DNA of 64,000 bases from Streptomyces sp. PTY087I2 (GCF_001687325.1 NZ_LZRD01000004.1:265060-329059), one strand, 5' to 3'. Shown: positions 1-8,610, counted from the first letter of the stretch. Translations and numbers: made by a program. The notes: generated by a model from the sequence alone, not told the origin.

Positions 1-1
1 C

Positions 2-592
2 GGACTGATCGACGCCATCGAGAAGTTCGACATCGAGCGGGCCATCAAGTTCGAGACGTACGCGATCACCAGGATCCGCGGCGCCATGATCGACGAACTC
101 CGGGCACTGGACTGGATTCCGCGCTCCGTCCGGCAGAAGGCGCGGAACGTGGAGCGCGCGTACGCCACGCTGGAGGCACAGTTCCGGCGTACGCCCTCGG
201 AGGCCGAGGTCGCCTCGGAGATGGGCATCGCGCTGGAGGAACTGCACGCCGTTTTCAGCCAGTTGTCGCTGGCGAACGTCGTCGCCCTGGAAGAGCTGCT
301 GCACGTCGGCGGCGAGGGCGGCGACCGGCTGAGCCTCATGGACACCCTGGAGGACACCGCCGCCGACAATCCGGTGGAGGTCGCCGAGGACCGCGAGCTG
401 CGAAGACTGCTCGCCCGGGCCATCAACACCCTCCCCGACCGCGAGAAGACGGTGGTGACCCTCTACTACTACGAGGGCCTCACCCTCGCGGAGATCGGGA
501 ACGTCCTCGGGGTGACCGAGAGCCGGGTCAGCCAGATCCACACCAAGTCCGTGCTCCAGCTCCGGGCGAAGCTGGCCGACGCGGGCCGCTGA
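2..592 (+). CDS. whiG: RNA polymerase sigma factor WhiG (5' end outside window)
   Basis: This is the C-terminal ~196 residues of a FliA/WhiG-type sigma-28 family factor. The reading frame is open from base 2 and runs into the first ATG at 86, so the gene starts upstream of the window. Region 2 residues ([20 protein letters not shown]) are followed by region 3 and a region 4 helix-turn-helix ending in [21 protein letters not shown]. WhiG directs early sporulation genes in aerial hyphae; in Streptomyces it is held by the c-di-GMP-dependent anti-sigma factor RsiG (family knowledge, not seen here). The next gene, a TetR regulator, follows after 125 bp. Identification rests on the strong sequence match and on position beside the rpsB region. 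Confidence 0.95.
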   Translation, partial: GLIDAIEKFDIERAIKFETYAITRIRGAMIDELRALDWIPRSVRQKARNVERAYATLEAQFRRTPSEAEVASEMGIALEELHAVFSQLSLANVVALEELLHVGGEGGDRLSLMDTLEDTAADNPVEVAEDRELRRLLARAINTLPDREKTVVTLYYYEGLTLAEIGNVLGVTESRVSQIHTKSVLQLRAKLADAGR

Positions 593-705
593 CGTCCCGC
601 CGGTGTCCCCCTGCCCGGCGCACGTCGGCCGTCTCCAGGCACTTCGCCGTCCCTCTCCGGCCGTCCGATCGGTGGCTGTGCCCTTCCTCCGCGCGCCCGC
701 CGCCG

Positions 706-711
706 TAGAGT
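706..711 (+). promoter_or_regulatory. -10 hexamer TAGAGT for a leaderless TetR transcript
   Basis: TAGAGT lies exactly six bases before the GTG at 718, so transcription would begin on the start codon. There is no Shine-Dalgarno sequence in front of the GTG. The same spacing recurs at three other genes in this window. Confidence 0.5.
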
Positions 712-717
712 GGATGC

Positions 718-1299
718 GTGCCCAGGATTCGAGCGGCCTCCGTGGCCGAGCACCGGACCATGCAGCGCGGCGCCCTCCTGGACGCCGCGCGCTCCCTGCT
801 GTCCGAGGGCGGTACGGAAGCGTTGACCTTCCCCGCACTCGCCGAGCGCACGGGCCTCGCGCGGTCCTCCGTGTACGAGTACTTCCGCTCCCGCGCCGCC
901 GTCGTCGAGGAGCTGTGCGCCGTCGACTTCCCCGTCTGGGCGGCCGAGGTCGAGAACGCCATGCAGCGCGCCGAGACGCCCGAGGCGAAGATCGAGGCGT
1001 ATGTGCGCCGGCAGCTCGACCTCGTCGGCGACCGCCGCCACCGCGCGGTCGTCGCCATCTCCGCGAGCGAGCTGGACGCCGGCGCCCGGGAGAAGATCCG
1101 GGCCGCGCACGGCGGGCTGATCGCCATGATCGTCGAAGCGCTCGGCGATCTGGGCCATACGCAGCCGAGGCTGGCCGCCATGCTCCTCCAGGGGTCGGTC
1201 GACGCCGCCGTACGCCGGATCGAACTGGGTGTCGCCGAAGAGCCGGGCGTCATCGCGGACACCGCCGTCGCGATGGTCCTGCGCGGTGTGAGCGGCTGA
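718..1299 (+). CDS. TetR/AcrR family transcriptional regulator
   Basis: A 193-residue protein with an N-terminal TetR DNA-binding domain (about residues 17-63; helix-turn-helix around LTFPALAERTGLARSSVYEY) and a helical C-terminal ligand/dimer domain of ordinary length. The start is GTG 718, just after a TAGAGT hexamer, suggesting a leaderless mRNA. TetR proteins repress neighbouring or own promoters and are released by small ligands; nothing in the sequence identifies the ligand. Its neighbours are whiG upstream on the same strand and an M23 peptidase downstream on the opposite strand, so the target is not obvious. Autoregulation is the default expectation, but I see no clear palindrome. Confidence 0.88.
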   Translation: MPRIRAASVAEHRTMQRGALLDAARSLLSEGGTEALTFPALAERTGLARSSVYEYFRSRAAVVEELCAVDFPVWAAEVENAMQRAETPEAKIEAYVRRQLDLVGDRRHRAVVAISASELDAGAREKIRAAHGGLIAMIVEALGDLGHTQPRLAAMLLQGSVDAAVRRIELGVAEEPGVIADTAVAMVLRGVSG

Positions 1300-1341
1300 C
1301 CCGCCCTTGCCTCCGGCGGAACGCCCCGCCGCTTCCCGAAC

Positions 1342-1503
1342 CGGGGCTCTGCCCCGGACCCCGCTCCTCAAGCGCCGGAGGGGCTGGGGGGTGGGTGCGG
1401 CTCTGCCCCGGACCCCGTTTTTCGAACGCCGGAGGAGCTGGGTGGTGGGTGCGGCTCCGCCCCGGACCCCGCTCCTCGAACGCCGGAGGGGCTGGGCGGG
1501 CCC
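1342..1503. repeat. Three tandem 54-bp repeats (GCCCCGGACCCC...GCCGGAGGGGCTG type)
   Basis: Three near-identical 54-bp copies begin at 1342, 1396 and 1450. Each carries a CTCTGCCCCGGACCCCG core followed by an AACGCCGGAGGGGCTG-like half. This looks like the imperfect intergenic repeat common in Streptomyces genomes (recalled from general knowledge, not searched). The array overlaps the 3' end of the minus-strand peptidase gene. Because 54 is a multiple of three, copies 2 and 3 are translated in frame, and the stop codon TGA lies inside copy 1. Confidence 0.85.
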
Positions 1504-2228
1504 GGCTCCGGCACCCCGAACACCGGCAGCAACCGCGAAGGCCCTCTCCGTAACAGTCCGGGCGGCAGCAGCGAGAGCGGGTCCAGATAGGCGTCCCCGC
1601 GCCGCAGCCCCCAGTGCAGGCAGCCCGCCGCACAGTGGAACGGCCCCGCCTCCAGCACCGCGACCGGCTGGCCCGCGCGCACGTTCGCGCCCTTCTCGAC
1701 CAGCGACCGCACCGGCTCGTACGTGGTGCGCAGCGGCGGCGAACCGCTCCCGGCCACCTCGATGGCGAGCACCCCGCGTCCCGCCACCCGCCCCGCGAAC
1801 GACACCCGGCCGTCGGCGGCGGCCAGCACCCGGGCGCCCGGCTCCGCCGCGAGGTCCACGCCGCGGTGGCCGGGCCCGTACGGACCGGCGGGCGGCTCCC
1901 ACCCCCGTAACAGCGCAGGCCTCCCCGCCAGCGGCCAGCTCCGCGCCCCGCTGTCCGTGTCCAGGTCGTCTGTGACCCGTCCGTCTGTGTCCCGGCCGCC
2001 CGTGTCCCCGTCGCCCGTGTCCACATCGGCATCCGCGCCGGCATCCGCATCCGCATCCGGAAGCGACACCGACGCCCCGGCCGGCACGACAGCCGTGTCC
2101 GGCACGGACTGCCCTGCCAGCCCAGCCGGACCGGCCGGTAGCAGTACGTACAGCAGCAGCCCCAGGAACAGGAGCAACAGCAGGGGACGGTGGGCGGGGA
2201 AGCGGCGTGGGCCGGGCTGGTGGCGCAT
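1368..2228 (-). CDS. Secreted/membrane-anchored M23 family metallopeptidase
   Basis: A 286-residue protein with an N-terminal hydrophobic segment (LLLLLFLGLLLYVLL), an Asp/Gly/Thr-rich linker, and an M23 (LytM-like) domain. The zinc-site motif HRGVDL is present; the second motif reads CLHWGL where classical LytM enzymes have HLHFE, so the zinc-binding His is kept but the first His is Cys. Family role: cutting peptidoglycan cross-bridges, or acting as an inactive activator of other hydrolases. I chose ATG 2228 because GGTGG precedes it; an upstream ATG at 2240 lacks a ribosome site. The last ~40 residues are Pro/Ser/Gly repeats encoded by the 54-bp repeat, so the natural C-terminus probably ended near LLPVFGVPEP. 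Confidence 0.82.
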   Translation of the reverse strand: MRHQPGPRRFPAHRPLLLLLFLGLLLYVLLPAGPAGLAGQSVPDTAVVPAGASVSLPDADADAGADADVDTGDGDTGGRDTDGRVTDDLDTDSGARSWPLAGRPALLRGWEPPAGPYGPGHRGVDLAAEPGARVLAAADGRVSFAGRVAGRGVLAIEVAGSGSPPLRTTYEPVRSLVEKGANVRAGQPVAVLEAGPFHCAAGCLHWGLRRGDAYLDPLSLLPPGLLRRGPSRLLPVFGVPEPGPPSPSGVRGAGSGAEPHPPPSSSGVRKTGSGAEPHPPPSPSGA

Positions 2229-2298
2229 GTCCGCCACCATGTCCCGGAGGCCGGGATTCCGGGGATCATGGACCGTTCCTGTGGACTACTCGCCGGTT

Positions 2299-2365
2299 GT
2301 GGACATCCCCGTCACCCGCCCGTGGCACTGCCGTCACCCGGCCATGGACATCGCCGTCACCCGGC
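2299..2365. repeat. Three 22-23 bp direct repeats with core CCGTCACCCG upstream of rpsB
   Basis: GTCACCCG occurs at 2311, 2333 and 2356, each preceded by a GTGGCAC/GTGGACAT-like half. The spacing equals about two helical turns, which would place the repeats on one face of DNA. They end 16 bp before a plausible rpsB -10 (TACACT, 2381), so they may bind a regulator. This is inference from position and spacing. Confidence 0.5.
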
Positions 2366-2380
2366 ACTCACCCGGTCCCG

Positions 2381-2550
2381 TACACTTCTTACGGCGATCC
2401 GGGTCACCGGGTCGACTTCGCACGCCCCGCCACCTCCCTCTTCCCGGAGGTGGCCGCGCTCCTCGGTCCCTCGTGGCACGGCGCGTCGGGGCGTCAGGCG
2501 CGAACGCAAACCTGCGGTCGCGATAACCGAGTACCTCAAGGAGTACGGCC
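2381..2550 (+). promoter_or_regulatory. rpsB promoter -10 (TACACT) and ~160-nt leader with hairpin
   Basis: TACACT at 2381-2386 is the best -10 candidate before rpsB. The resulting leader contains a perfect hairpin, GCCACCTCC (2429-2437) with GGAGGTGGC (2446-2454). Ribosomal protein S2 autoregulates rpsB-tsf through its mRNA leader in other bacteria; whether this hairpin serves that role is untested. The gap between the peptidase and rpsB (2229-2550) contains only these elements. Confidence 0.45.
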
Positions 2551-3459
2551 ATGGCCGTCGTCACGATGCGGGAGCTGCTGGAAAGCGGCGTCCACTTCGG
2601 TCACCAGACCCGTCGCTGGAACCCGAAGATGAAGCGCTTCATCTTCACCGAGCGCAACGGCATCTACATCATCGACCTGCTCCAGTCGCTGTCGTACATC
2701 GACCGCGCCTACGAGTTCGTCAAGGAGACCGTCGCCCACGGCGGCTCCATCATGTTCGTGGGTACGAAGAAGCAGGCCCAGGAGGCCATCGCCGAGCAGG
2801 CGACGCGCGTCGGCATGCCGTACGTCAACCAGCGTTGGCTCGGTGGCATGCTCACCAACTTCTCCACCGTCTACAAGCGCCTCCAGCGCCTGAAGGAGCT
2901 GGAGCTCATCGACTTCGAGGACGTGGCCGCCTCCGGCCTCACCAAGAAGGAGCTCCTGGTCCTCTCGCGCGAGAAGGCCAAGCTGGAGAAGACCCTCGGT
3001 GGTATCCGCGAGATGCAGAAGGTGCCCAGCGCCGTCTGGATCGTCGACACCAAGAAGGAGCACATCGCCGTCGGTGAGGCGCGCAAGCTCCACATCCCGG
3101 TCGTCGCGATCCTCGACACCAACTGCGACCCCGACGAGGTCGACTACAAGATTCCGGGCAACGACGACGCGATCCGCTCCGTCACCCTGCTCACCCGCGT
3201 GATCGCCGACGCCGTCGCCGAGGGCCTCATCGCCCGCTCCGGTGCCGCCACCGGTGACTCGAAGCCGGGCGAGAAGGCCGCCGGCGAGCCCCTCGCCGAG
3301 TGGGAGCGCGACCTGCTCGAGGGCGACAAGAAGGACGAGACCGCGGCTGCCGCCGAGGCCCAGTCCTCCGCCGAGACCGAGAAGGTCGCCGACGCCGAGA
3401 AGCCGGCCGAGGCCGTCGCCGAGGCCGAGGCTCCGGCCGCGGACGCCGAGCAGGCCTGA
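2551..3459 (+). CDS. rpsB: 30S ribosomal protein S2
   Basis: A 302-residue S2 protein; AAGGAG lies 7 nt before ATG 2551. The conserved S2 body starts with [20 protein letters not shown] and includes [13 protein letters not shown] and [10 protein letters not shown]. From about residue 240 the protein carries a long Ala/Glu-rich acidic tail (for example [20 protein letters not shown]), which is typical of streptomycete S2 and absent from the ~240-residue E. coli protein. S2 joins the small subunit late and is needed for mRNA binding. It is followed by tsf after 99 bp that include a hairpin, so read-through with attenuation is likely. Confidence 0.98.
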   Translation: MAVVTMRELLESGVHFGHQTRRWNPKMKRFIFTERNGIYIIDLLQSLSYIDRAYEFVKETVAHGGSIMFVGTKKQAQEAIAEQATRVGMPYVNQRWLGGMLTNFSTVYKRLQRLKELELIDFEDVAASGLTKKELLVLSREKAKLEKTLGGIREMQKVPSAVWIVDTKKEHIAVGEARKLHIPVVAILDTNCDPDEVDYKIPGNDDAIRSVTLLTRVIADAVAEGLIARSGAATGDSKPGEKAAGEPLAEWERDLLEGDKKDETAAAAEAQSSAETEKVADAEKPAEAVAEAEAPAADAEQA

Positions 3460-3477
3460 CATCCGTCACGGCTGCTG

Positions 3478-3515
3478 ACGGCGGGGGCCGACGCCACACG
3501 CGTCCCCCCCGCCGT
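3478..3515 (+). terminator. Hairpin between rpsB and tsf
   Basis: ACGGCGGGGG (3478-3487) pairs with CCCCCGCCGT (3506-3515) across an 18-nt loop. There is no T-run, as is common in Streptomyces. It may attenuate rather than fully stop transcription, because tsf is normally co-transcribed with rpsB. Confidence 0.6.
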
Positions 3516-3558
3516 TCACCCGTAGATCTTTCAGACTTCGAGAGAGACATACAGACTC

Positions 3559-4395
3559 ATGGCGAACTACACCGCCGCTGACGTCAAGAAGCTCCGCGAG
3601 CTCACCGGCGCCGGCATGATGGACTGCAAGAAGGCGCTCGACGAGGCCGACGGCAACGTCGACAAGGCCGTCGAGGCGCTCCGTATCAAGGGCCAGAAGG
3701 GCGTCGCCAAGCGCGAGGGCCGTTCCGCCGAGAACGGCGCCGTCGTCTCCCTCATCTCCGAGGACAAGACGTCCGGCGTTCTGCTCGAGCTGAAGTGCGA
3801 GACGGACTTCGTCGCCAAGGGTGACAAGTTCCAGGCCGTCGCCAACACGCTCGCCGCGCACGTCGCCGCGACCTCCCCGGCCGACATCGCCGCGCTCCTC
3901 GCCTCCGAGATCGAGCCCGGCAAGACCGTCCAGGCGTACGTCGACGAGGCCAACGCCAACCTCGGCGAGAAGATCGTCCTGGACCGCTTCGCGCAGTTCA
4001 CCGGCGAGTACGTCTCCGTGTACATGCACCGCACCATGCCCGACCTGCCCCCGCAGATCGGTGTTCTGGTCGAGCTGGACAAGGCCGACGCCGAGCTGGC
4101 CAAGGGCATCGCGCAGCACATCGCCGCCTTCGCCCCGAAGTACCTGTCCCGCGAGGACGTCCCGGCCGAGGTCGTCGAGGCCGAGCGCCGCGTCGCCGAG
4201 GAGACCACCCGCGCCGAGGGCAAGCCCGAGGCCGCCCTCCCGAAGATCGTCGAGGGTCGGGTCAACGGCTTCTTCAAGGAGGCCACCCTCCTGGGCCAGC
4301 CGTACGCGCTGGACGCCAAGAAGTCCGTCCAGAAGGTCCTGGACGAGGCCGGTGTCACCCTGAAGCGCTTCTCGCGCATCAAGGTCGGCATCTGA
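3559..4395 (+). CDS. tsf: Translation elongation factor Ts
   Basis: EF-Ts, 278 residues, the nucleotide exchange factor that recycles EF-Tu-GDP in the cytoplasm. The N-terminal UBA-like domain holds the signature LRELTGAGMMDCKKALDEAD. The core domain has the conserved LLELKCETDFVAKG motif that inserts into EF-Tu. Length and domain order match the bacterial family. The start ATG 3559 has a modest GAGAGA ribosome site. It lies between rpsB and pyrH in the standard bacterial order and is followed by a strong terminator-like hairpin, so pyrH may have its own promoter. Confidence 0.98.
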   Translation: MANYTAADVKKLRELTGAGMMDCKKALDEADGNVDKAVEALRIKGQKGVAKREGRSAENGAVVSLISEDKTSGVLLELKCETDFVAKGDKFQAVANTLAAHVAATSPADIAALLASEIEPGKTVQAYVDEANANLGEKIVLDRFAQFTGEYVSVYMHRTMPDLPPQIGVLVELDKADAELAKGIAQHIAAFAPKYLSREDVPAEVVEAERRVAEETTRAEGKPEAALPKIVEGRVNGFFKEATLLGQPYALDAKKSVQKVLDEAGVTLKRFSRIKVGI

Positions 4396-4483
4396 GTCCG
4401 TCCGGGCGAACAGCGTCGGACCCGATAGGGTCTGACGCAGTCGACGGCCGCACCCACGCCGGACGACCGCAGATCTGACGAGG

Positions 4484-4528
4484 AGGCCATTGCCGCTGTA
4501 GGGACATCAGACCCACCGGCAATGGCCT
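4484..4528 (+). terminator. Strong tsf terminator
   Basis: AGGCCATTGCCG (4484-4495) pairs perfectly with CGGCAATGGCCT (4517-4528) around a 21-nt loop, followed by TCTTCG. The hairpin ends 28 bp before the pyrH ATG. Confidence 0.85.
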
Positions 4529-4556
4529 TCTTCGTATGTGCACGAGGAGAATTTCC

Positions 4557-5333
4557 ATGGACAAGGGCGCGGACGCCATTCAGGCCGACGACAAGCGCGA
4601 CGACGACAAGGGTTCCGGGCGCTTCATGCTGAAGCTCTCCGGTGAGGCATTCGCCGGCGGCGGCGGTCTCGGCGTCGACCCCGACGTCGTGCACACCATC
4701 GCCCGCGAGATCGCCGCCGTCGTCCGCGACGGCGCCCAGATCGCGGTGGTCATCGGAGGAGGCAACTTCTTCCGTGGTGCCGAGCTTCAGCAGCGCGGCA
4801 TGGACCGGGCCCGGTCCGACTACATGGGCATGCTCGGCACCGTCATGAACTGCCTGGCGCTCCAGGACTTCCTGGAGAAGGAAGGCATCGACTCGCGCGT
4901 CCAGACCGCCATCACCATGGGCCAGGTCGCCGAGCCGTACATCCCGCTCCGTGCCGTACGGCACCTGGAGAAGGGGCGCGTGGTGATCTTCGGCGCCGGT
5001 ATGGGCATGCCCTACTTCTCCACCGACACCACCGCCGCGCAGCGCGCCCTGGAGATCGACGCCGAGGCGCTGCTCATGGGGAAGAACGGTGTGGACGGGG
5101 TCTACGACTCCGACCCCAAGACCAACCCCGGCGCGGTGAAGTTCGACGCACTGGAGTACGGCGAGGTGATCGCCCGCGACCTGAAGGTCGCCGATGCCAC
5201 CGCCATCACGCTCTGCCGTGACAACAAGCTGCCGATCCTCGTCTTCGAGCTGACCGCCCTGGGCAATATCGCTCGCGCGGTCAAGGGTGAGAAGATCGGC
5301 ACGCTCGTGAGCGACGAGAGCACCCGGGCCTGA
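4557..5333 (+). CDS. pyrH: UMP kinase (uridylate kinase)
   Basis: A 258-residue amino-acid-kinase-fold enzyme that phosphorylates UMP to UDP, as a hexamer in the cytoplasm. Motifs include [12 protein letters not shown], the glycine-rich [29 protein letters not shown] and the ATP/GTP-site region [17 protein letters not shown] start at ATG 4557 because GAGGAG lies 7 nt upstream; an in-frame ATG at 4536 would precede that site and add seven residues. The first ~20 residues are a charged Asp/Lys-rich extension before the conserved fold. Bacterial UMP kinases are activated by GTP and inhibited by UTP (family knowledge). It is followed by frr after 123 bp. Confidence 0.97.
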   Translation: MDKGADAIQADDKRDDDKGSGRFMLKLSGEAFAGGGGLGVDPDVVHTIAREIAAVVRDGAQIAVVIGGGNFFRGAELQQRGMDRARSDYMGMLGTVMNCLALQDFLEKEGIDSRVQTAITMGQVAEPYIPLRAVRHLEKGRVVIFGAGMGMPYFSTDTTAAQRALEIDAEALLMGKNGVDGVYDSDPKTNPGAVKFDALEYGEVIARDLKVADATAITLCRDNKLPILVFELTALGNIARAVKGEKIGTLVSDESTRA

Positions 5334-5456
5334 CGGCCCCCCAGGATGGACAACGGCCTGCCGGTCGGACACCGTGCAGGTGAGGACGCGACGCAGGACC
5401 CGCAGGGGCGCGGCGATGACGACGCCGGGCCCACCCAAGACACGCAGGAGCACGTG

Positions 5457-6014
5457 GTGATCGAAGAAATCCTCCTCGAGGCCGAGGAGAAGATGGAGAA
5501 GGCCGTTGTCGTCGCGAAAGAGGACTTCGCCGCGATCCGTACCGGCCGTGCGCACCCGGCGATGTTCAACAAGATCGTCGCCGACTACTACGGCGCGCTG
5601 ACCCCGATCAACCAGCTGGCCTCGTTCTCGGTTCCCGAGCCGCGGATGGCCGTCGTGACGCCGTTCGACAAGACCGCTCTGCGCAACATCGAGCAGGCGA
5701 TCCGCGACTCCGACCTCGGCGTCAACCCGAGCAACGACGGCAACATCATCCGGGTGACCTTCCCCGAGCTCACCCAGGACCGCCGCAAGGAGTACATCAA
5801 GGTCGCCAAGACCAAGGCCGAGGACTCCAAGATCTCGATCCGCTCCATCCGCCGCAAGGCCAAGGAGAACCTCGACAAGCTCGTCAAGGACAAGGAGTCC
5901 GGCGAGGACGAGGTGCGCCGCGCCGAGAAGGAGCTCGACGACACCACCGCGAAGTACGTCGCGCAGGTGGACGAGCTGCTCAAGCACAAGGAAGCCGAGC
6001 TGCTCGAAGTCTGA
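5457..6014 (+). CDS. frr: Ribosome recycling factor
   Basis: RRF, 185 residues, which with EF-G splits post-termination ribosomes. The three-helix-bundle sequence is complete: it begins [20 protein letters not shown] (GTG initiator) and includes [19 protein letters not shown] and [20 protein letters not shown]. The start is GTG 5457 with AGGAG at 5446-5450. A longer in-frame reading back to 5346 would add 37 residues with no homology, so I reject it. The stop codon overlaps the start of cdsA (TGATG), showing translational coupling. Confidence 0.97.
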   Translation: MIEEILLEAEEKMEKAVVVAKEDFAAIRTGRAHPAMFNKIVADYYGALTPINQLASFSVPEPRMAVVTPFDKTALRNIEQAIRDSDLGVNPSNDGNIIRVTFPELTQDRRKEYIKVAKTKAEDSKISIRSIRRKAKENLDKLVKDKESGEDEVRRAEKELDDTTAKYVAQVDELLKHKEAELLEV

Positions 6015-7108
6015 TGAACGACTCTTCCTGGGGCGCCCCGCAAGGAGCCGGATACTGGGGCACGCCCGAGATGAGGGCTGCCCCGGCGGGTCCTGCCCAC
6101 GATGTGCACGGCGCCCAGCAGACTCGGCCCATGCCCATCGTGCCGGACGTTCCCGACGCAGGTAGAGACGCAGACAGAGAGCCGCAGAGCCGCGACGACC
6201 GGGACGGGGCCGCGCACATCAGCGGCCCCCTGTTCCGTGACGAGATGCCGCAGGAGCCCATGTCCACCCCGCTGCCGTCCCCGCCGCAGAAGAAGCGCGC
6301 GGGGCGTGATCTGCGCGCCGCCATAGGGGTCGGCGTGGGTCTCGGCGCCGTCATCGGCGTCTCGCTGTTCATCGTGAAGGCCGTCTTCATCGGCGTCATA
6401 GTGATCGCCGTCGTCGTCGGCCTCTGGGAGCTCACCTCCCGTCTCCAGGAGCGCAAGGGCATCAAGGCGCCCCTGATCCCGCTGGCCGTCGGCGGAGCCG
6501 CGATGGTTATCGCCGGTTACGCCCGGGGCCCCGAGGGAGCCTGGGTCGCCATGGCCCTGACCGCCCTCGCGGTGCTGGTCTGGCGGATGACCGAGCCACC
6601 GGAGGGATATCTCAAGGACGTCACCGCCGGGGTCTTCGCGGCGTTCTACGTCCCCTTCCTGGCCACCTTCGTCGCCCTGCTGCTGACGGCGGACGACGGG
6701 CCGTGGCGGGTCCTGACCTTCCTCGTCCTCACGGTGGTCAGTGACACCGGGGCGTACGCGGTCGGCTGGCGGTTCGGCAAGCACAAGCTCGCTCCGCGCA
6801 TCAGCCCCGGCAAGACCCGTGAGGGGCTGCTCGGCGCGGTCGCCTTCGCCATGGTCGCCGGCGCGCTCTGCATGGAGTTCCTGATCGACGACGGCGCCTG
6901 GTGGCAGGGCCTGCTGCTCGGCCTCGCGGTCGCGGCCAGCGCCACCCTGGGCGACCTGGGCGAGTCCATGATCAAGCGGGACCTCGGGATCAAGGACATG
7001 GGCACCCTGCTCCCCGGCCACGGCGGCATCATGGACCGGCTGGACTCGCTCCTGCCGACCGCACCGGTCGTGTGGCTGCTGCTGGTGCTGTTCGTCGGTT
7101 CCGGCTGA
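6014..7108 (+). CDS. cdsA: Phosphatidate cytidylyltransferase (CDP-diglyceride synthase)
   Basis: A 364-residue membrane enzyme making CDP-diacylglycerol from phosphatidic acid and CTP, the entry to cardiolipin, PE and PI synthesis. About 90 N-terminal residues are hydrophilic, Pro/Asp-rich and variable. About eight hydrophobic segments follow, and then the CdsA signature ending in MGTLLPGHGGIMDRLDS with the metal-binding aspartates. ATG 6014 overlaps the frr stop by one base. The frr-cdsA order is widely conserved. A terminator-like hairpin follows at 7154-7190. Confidence 0.95.
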   Translation: MNDSSWGAPQGAGYWGTPEMRAAPAGPAHDVHGAQQTRPMPIVPDVPDAGRDADREPQSRDDRDGAAHISGPLFRDEMPQEPMSTPLPSPPQKKRAGRDLRAAIGVGVGLGAVIGVSLFIVKAVFIGVIVIAVVVGLWELTSRLQERKGIKAPLIPLAVGGAAMVIAGYARGPEGAWVAMALTALAVLVWRMTEPPEGYLKDVTAGVFAAFYVPFLATFVALLLTADDGPWRVLTFLVLTVVSDTGAYAVGWRFGKHKLAPRISPGKTREGLLGAVAFAMVAGALCMEFLIDDGAWWQGLLLGLAVAASATLGDLGESMIKRDLGIKDMGTLLPGHGGIMDRLDSLLPTAPVVWLLLVLFVGSG

Positions 7109-7153
7109 CCGCCACGGCACCCCGGGACCCCGTCCCACCTGCACGTTCCACGA

Positions 7154-7190
7154 GTGAGGGTCCGTCGTCCACAGGGCGGCGGGCCCTCAC
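7154..7190 (+). terminator. Terminator between cdsA and rlmN
   Basis: GTGAGGGTCCGTCG (7154-7167) pairs with CGGCGGGCCCTCAC (7177-7190) with two G-U pairs and a 9-nt loop. Confidence 0.75.
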
Positions 7191-7217
7191 CCGTATGTCT
7201 GCGACACTGGATGAACC

Positions 7218-8324
7218 ATGCCTAAGCCCGGAGAACTCACTTTCGTCGCGCCCCGCGGAGCCAAGAAGCCGCCGCGGCACCTCGCCGACCTCACGCCCGC
7301 CGAGCGCAAGGAAGCGGTCGCCGCGACCGGCGAGAAGCCGTTCCGCGCCCAGCAGCTCTCGCAGCACTACTTCGCGCGGTACGCGCACGACCCGGCGGAG
7401 TGGACCAACATCCCGGCCGCGTCGCGGGAGAAGCTCGCCGAGGCGCTGTTCCCCGAGCTGATGTCCGTCATCCGGCACATCAGCTGCGACGACGACACCA
7501 CCCGTAAAACCCTGTGGAAGCTGCACGACGGGACGCTCGTCGAGTCCGTCCTGATGCGCTATCCGGAGCGCGTCACGATGTGCATCTCCTCGCAGGCCGG
7601 CTGCGGGATGAACTGCCCCTTCTGCGCCACGGGGCAGGCCGGTCTCGACCGCAATCTGTCGACCGCCGAGATCGTGCACCAGATCGTCGACGGCATGCGC
7701 GCCCTGCGCGACGGCGAGGTGCCCGGCGGTCCCGCCCGGCTCTCCAACATCGTCTTCATGGGCATGGGCGAGCCCCTCGCCAACTACAAGCGGGTCGTCG
7801 GCGCCATCCGCCGGCTCACCGACCCCGAGCCGGACGGCCTCGGTCTCTCGCAGCGCGGGATCACCGTCTCCACCGTGGGCCTCGTCCCGGCCATGCTGCG
7901 CTTCGCCGACGAGGGCTTCAAGTGCCGCCTCGCCGTCTCGCTGCACGCCCCGGACGACGAGCTCCGCGACACCCTGGTCCCCGTCAACACCCGGTGGAAG
8001 GTCCGCGAGGTCCTGGACGCCGCCTGGGAGTACGCCGAGAAGTCCGGCCGCCGGATCTCCATCGAGTACGCCCTGATCCGCGACATCAACGACCAGGCCT
8101 GGCGCGGCGACCTGCTCGGCCGGCTCCTCAAGGGCAAGCGGGTGCACGTCAACCTGATCCCGCTGAACCCCACGCCCGGCTCCAAGTGGACCGCCTCGCG
8201 CCCCGAGGACGAGAAGGCGTTCGTCGAGGCCATCGCGGCCCACGGCGTGCCCGTCACCGTCCGGGACACCCGCGGCCAGGAGATCGACGGGGCCTGCGGT
8301 CAGCTGGCGGCCTCCGAGCGTTAG
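7218..8324 (+). CDS. rlmN: Dual-specificity 23S rRNA/tRNA adenine-C2 methyltransferase RlmN
   Basis: A 368-residue radical SAM enzyme that methylates C2 of A2503 in 23S rRNA and A37 of some tRNAs. The 4Fe-4S cluster cysteines are C129, C133 and C136 in the CGMNCPFC motif. The family's GEPLANY motif is present, and the C-terminal Cys near the end (DGACGQLA) is the resolving residue. Length is normal. The start is ATG 7218 with only a weak GGATGA upstream. Its TAG stop codon (8322-8324) is formed by the end of an inserted inverted-repeat element, so the original last codons may have been altered, although the essential Cys is retained. Confidence 0.95.
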   Translation: MPKPGELTFVAPRGAKKPPRHLADLTPAERKEAVAATGEKPFRAQQLSQHYFARYAHDPAEWTNIPAASREKLAEALFPELMSVIRHISCDDDTTRKTLWKLHDGTLVESVLMRYPERVTMCISSQAGCGMNCPFCATGQAGLDRNLSTAEIVHQIVDGMRALRDGEVPGGPARLSNIVFMGMGEPLANYKRVVGAIRRLTDPEPDGLGLSQRGITVSTVGLVPAMLRFADEGFKCRLAVSLHAPDDELRDTLVPVNTRWKVREVLDAAWEYAEKSGRRISIEYALIRDINDQAWRGDLLGRLLKGKRVHVNLIPLNPTPGSKWTASRPEDEKAFVEAIAAHGVPVTVRDTRGQEIDGACGQLAASER

Positions 8325-8524
8325 GGGGTGTCTTGTCGATCAGGCCGGATCAGGGAGCGGGGTCTGGTGCCGTGCATCGCAAGGCGGAGGAGGGAGTCGG
8401 ATGGGGTCTCCCCTGCTCGAACGGAGTTGAGAGCTTGGGGAAGGAGCGTCGGCGACCGACGACAACGCCGCGAGGTGCGGTGCCAGGGCACGCGAGCCCG
8501 GCATGATCGGCAAGACACCCCCTA
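8322..8524. mobile_element. MITE-like element with 27-bp terminal inverted repeats
   Basis: The ends TAGGGGGTGTCTTGTCGATC... (8322-8348) and its complement at 8498-8524 match over 27 bp with two mismatches. The ~150-bp interior has no convincing gene. Both tips begin with TA, compatible with TA target duplication by an IS630/Tc1-type transposase. From memory, closely similar ~200-bp elements occur in many Streptomyces genomes; I could not search for them. No transposase is present, so movement would need one in trans. Confidence 0.75.
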
Positions 8525-8610
8525 GGGCCTGGCGTAGGAGGTTCTCGGGCGGGCGGCCTCCGGGCGCCGGAGTTCCCCGGCCTCTCCGGTCCGGCCGAAA
8601 ACCGCCGGTG

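Noticed and set aside
1250..2269. Alternative frames of 300+ residues over the M23 peptidase
   Set aside because: They are Arg/Ala/Pro shadows; only the frame at 1368-2228 has a signal segment and peptidase motifs.
4536..4556. Upstream ATG for pyrH
   Set aside because: The GAGGAG ribosome site lies downstream of it and points to ATG 4557.
5346..5456. 37-residue N-terminal extension of ribosome recycling factor
   Set aside because: It has no homology, and AGGAG precedes GTG 5457, which gives the standard 185-residue protein.
3567..5987. An 806-residue minus-strand frame across tsf, pyrH and frr
   Set aside because: The composition is low-complexity with no motif, and it is fully antisense to three certain genes.
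8328..8525. Small open frames inside the inverted-repeat element
   Set aside because: They run through terminal repeats and lack ribosome sites; they do not resemble a transposase.
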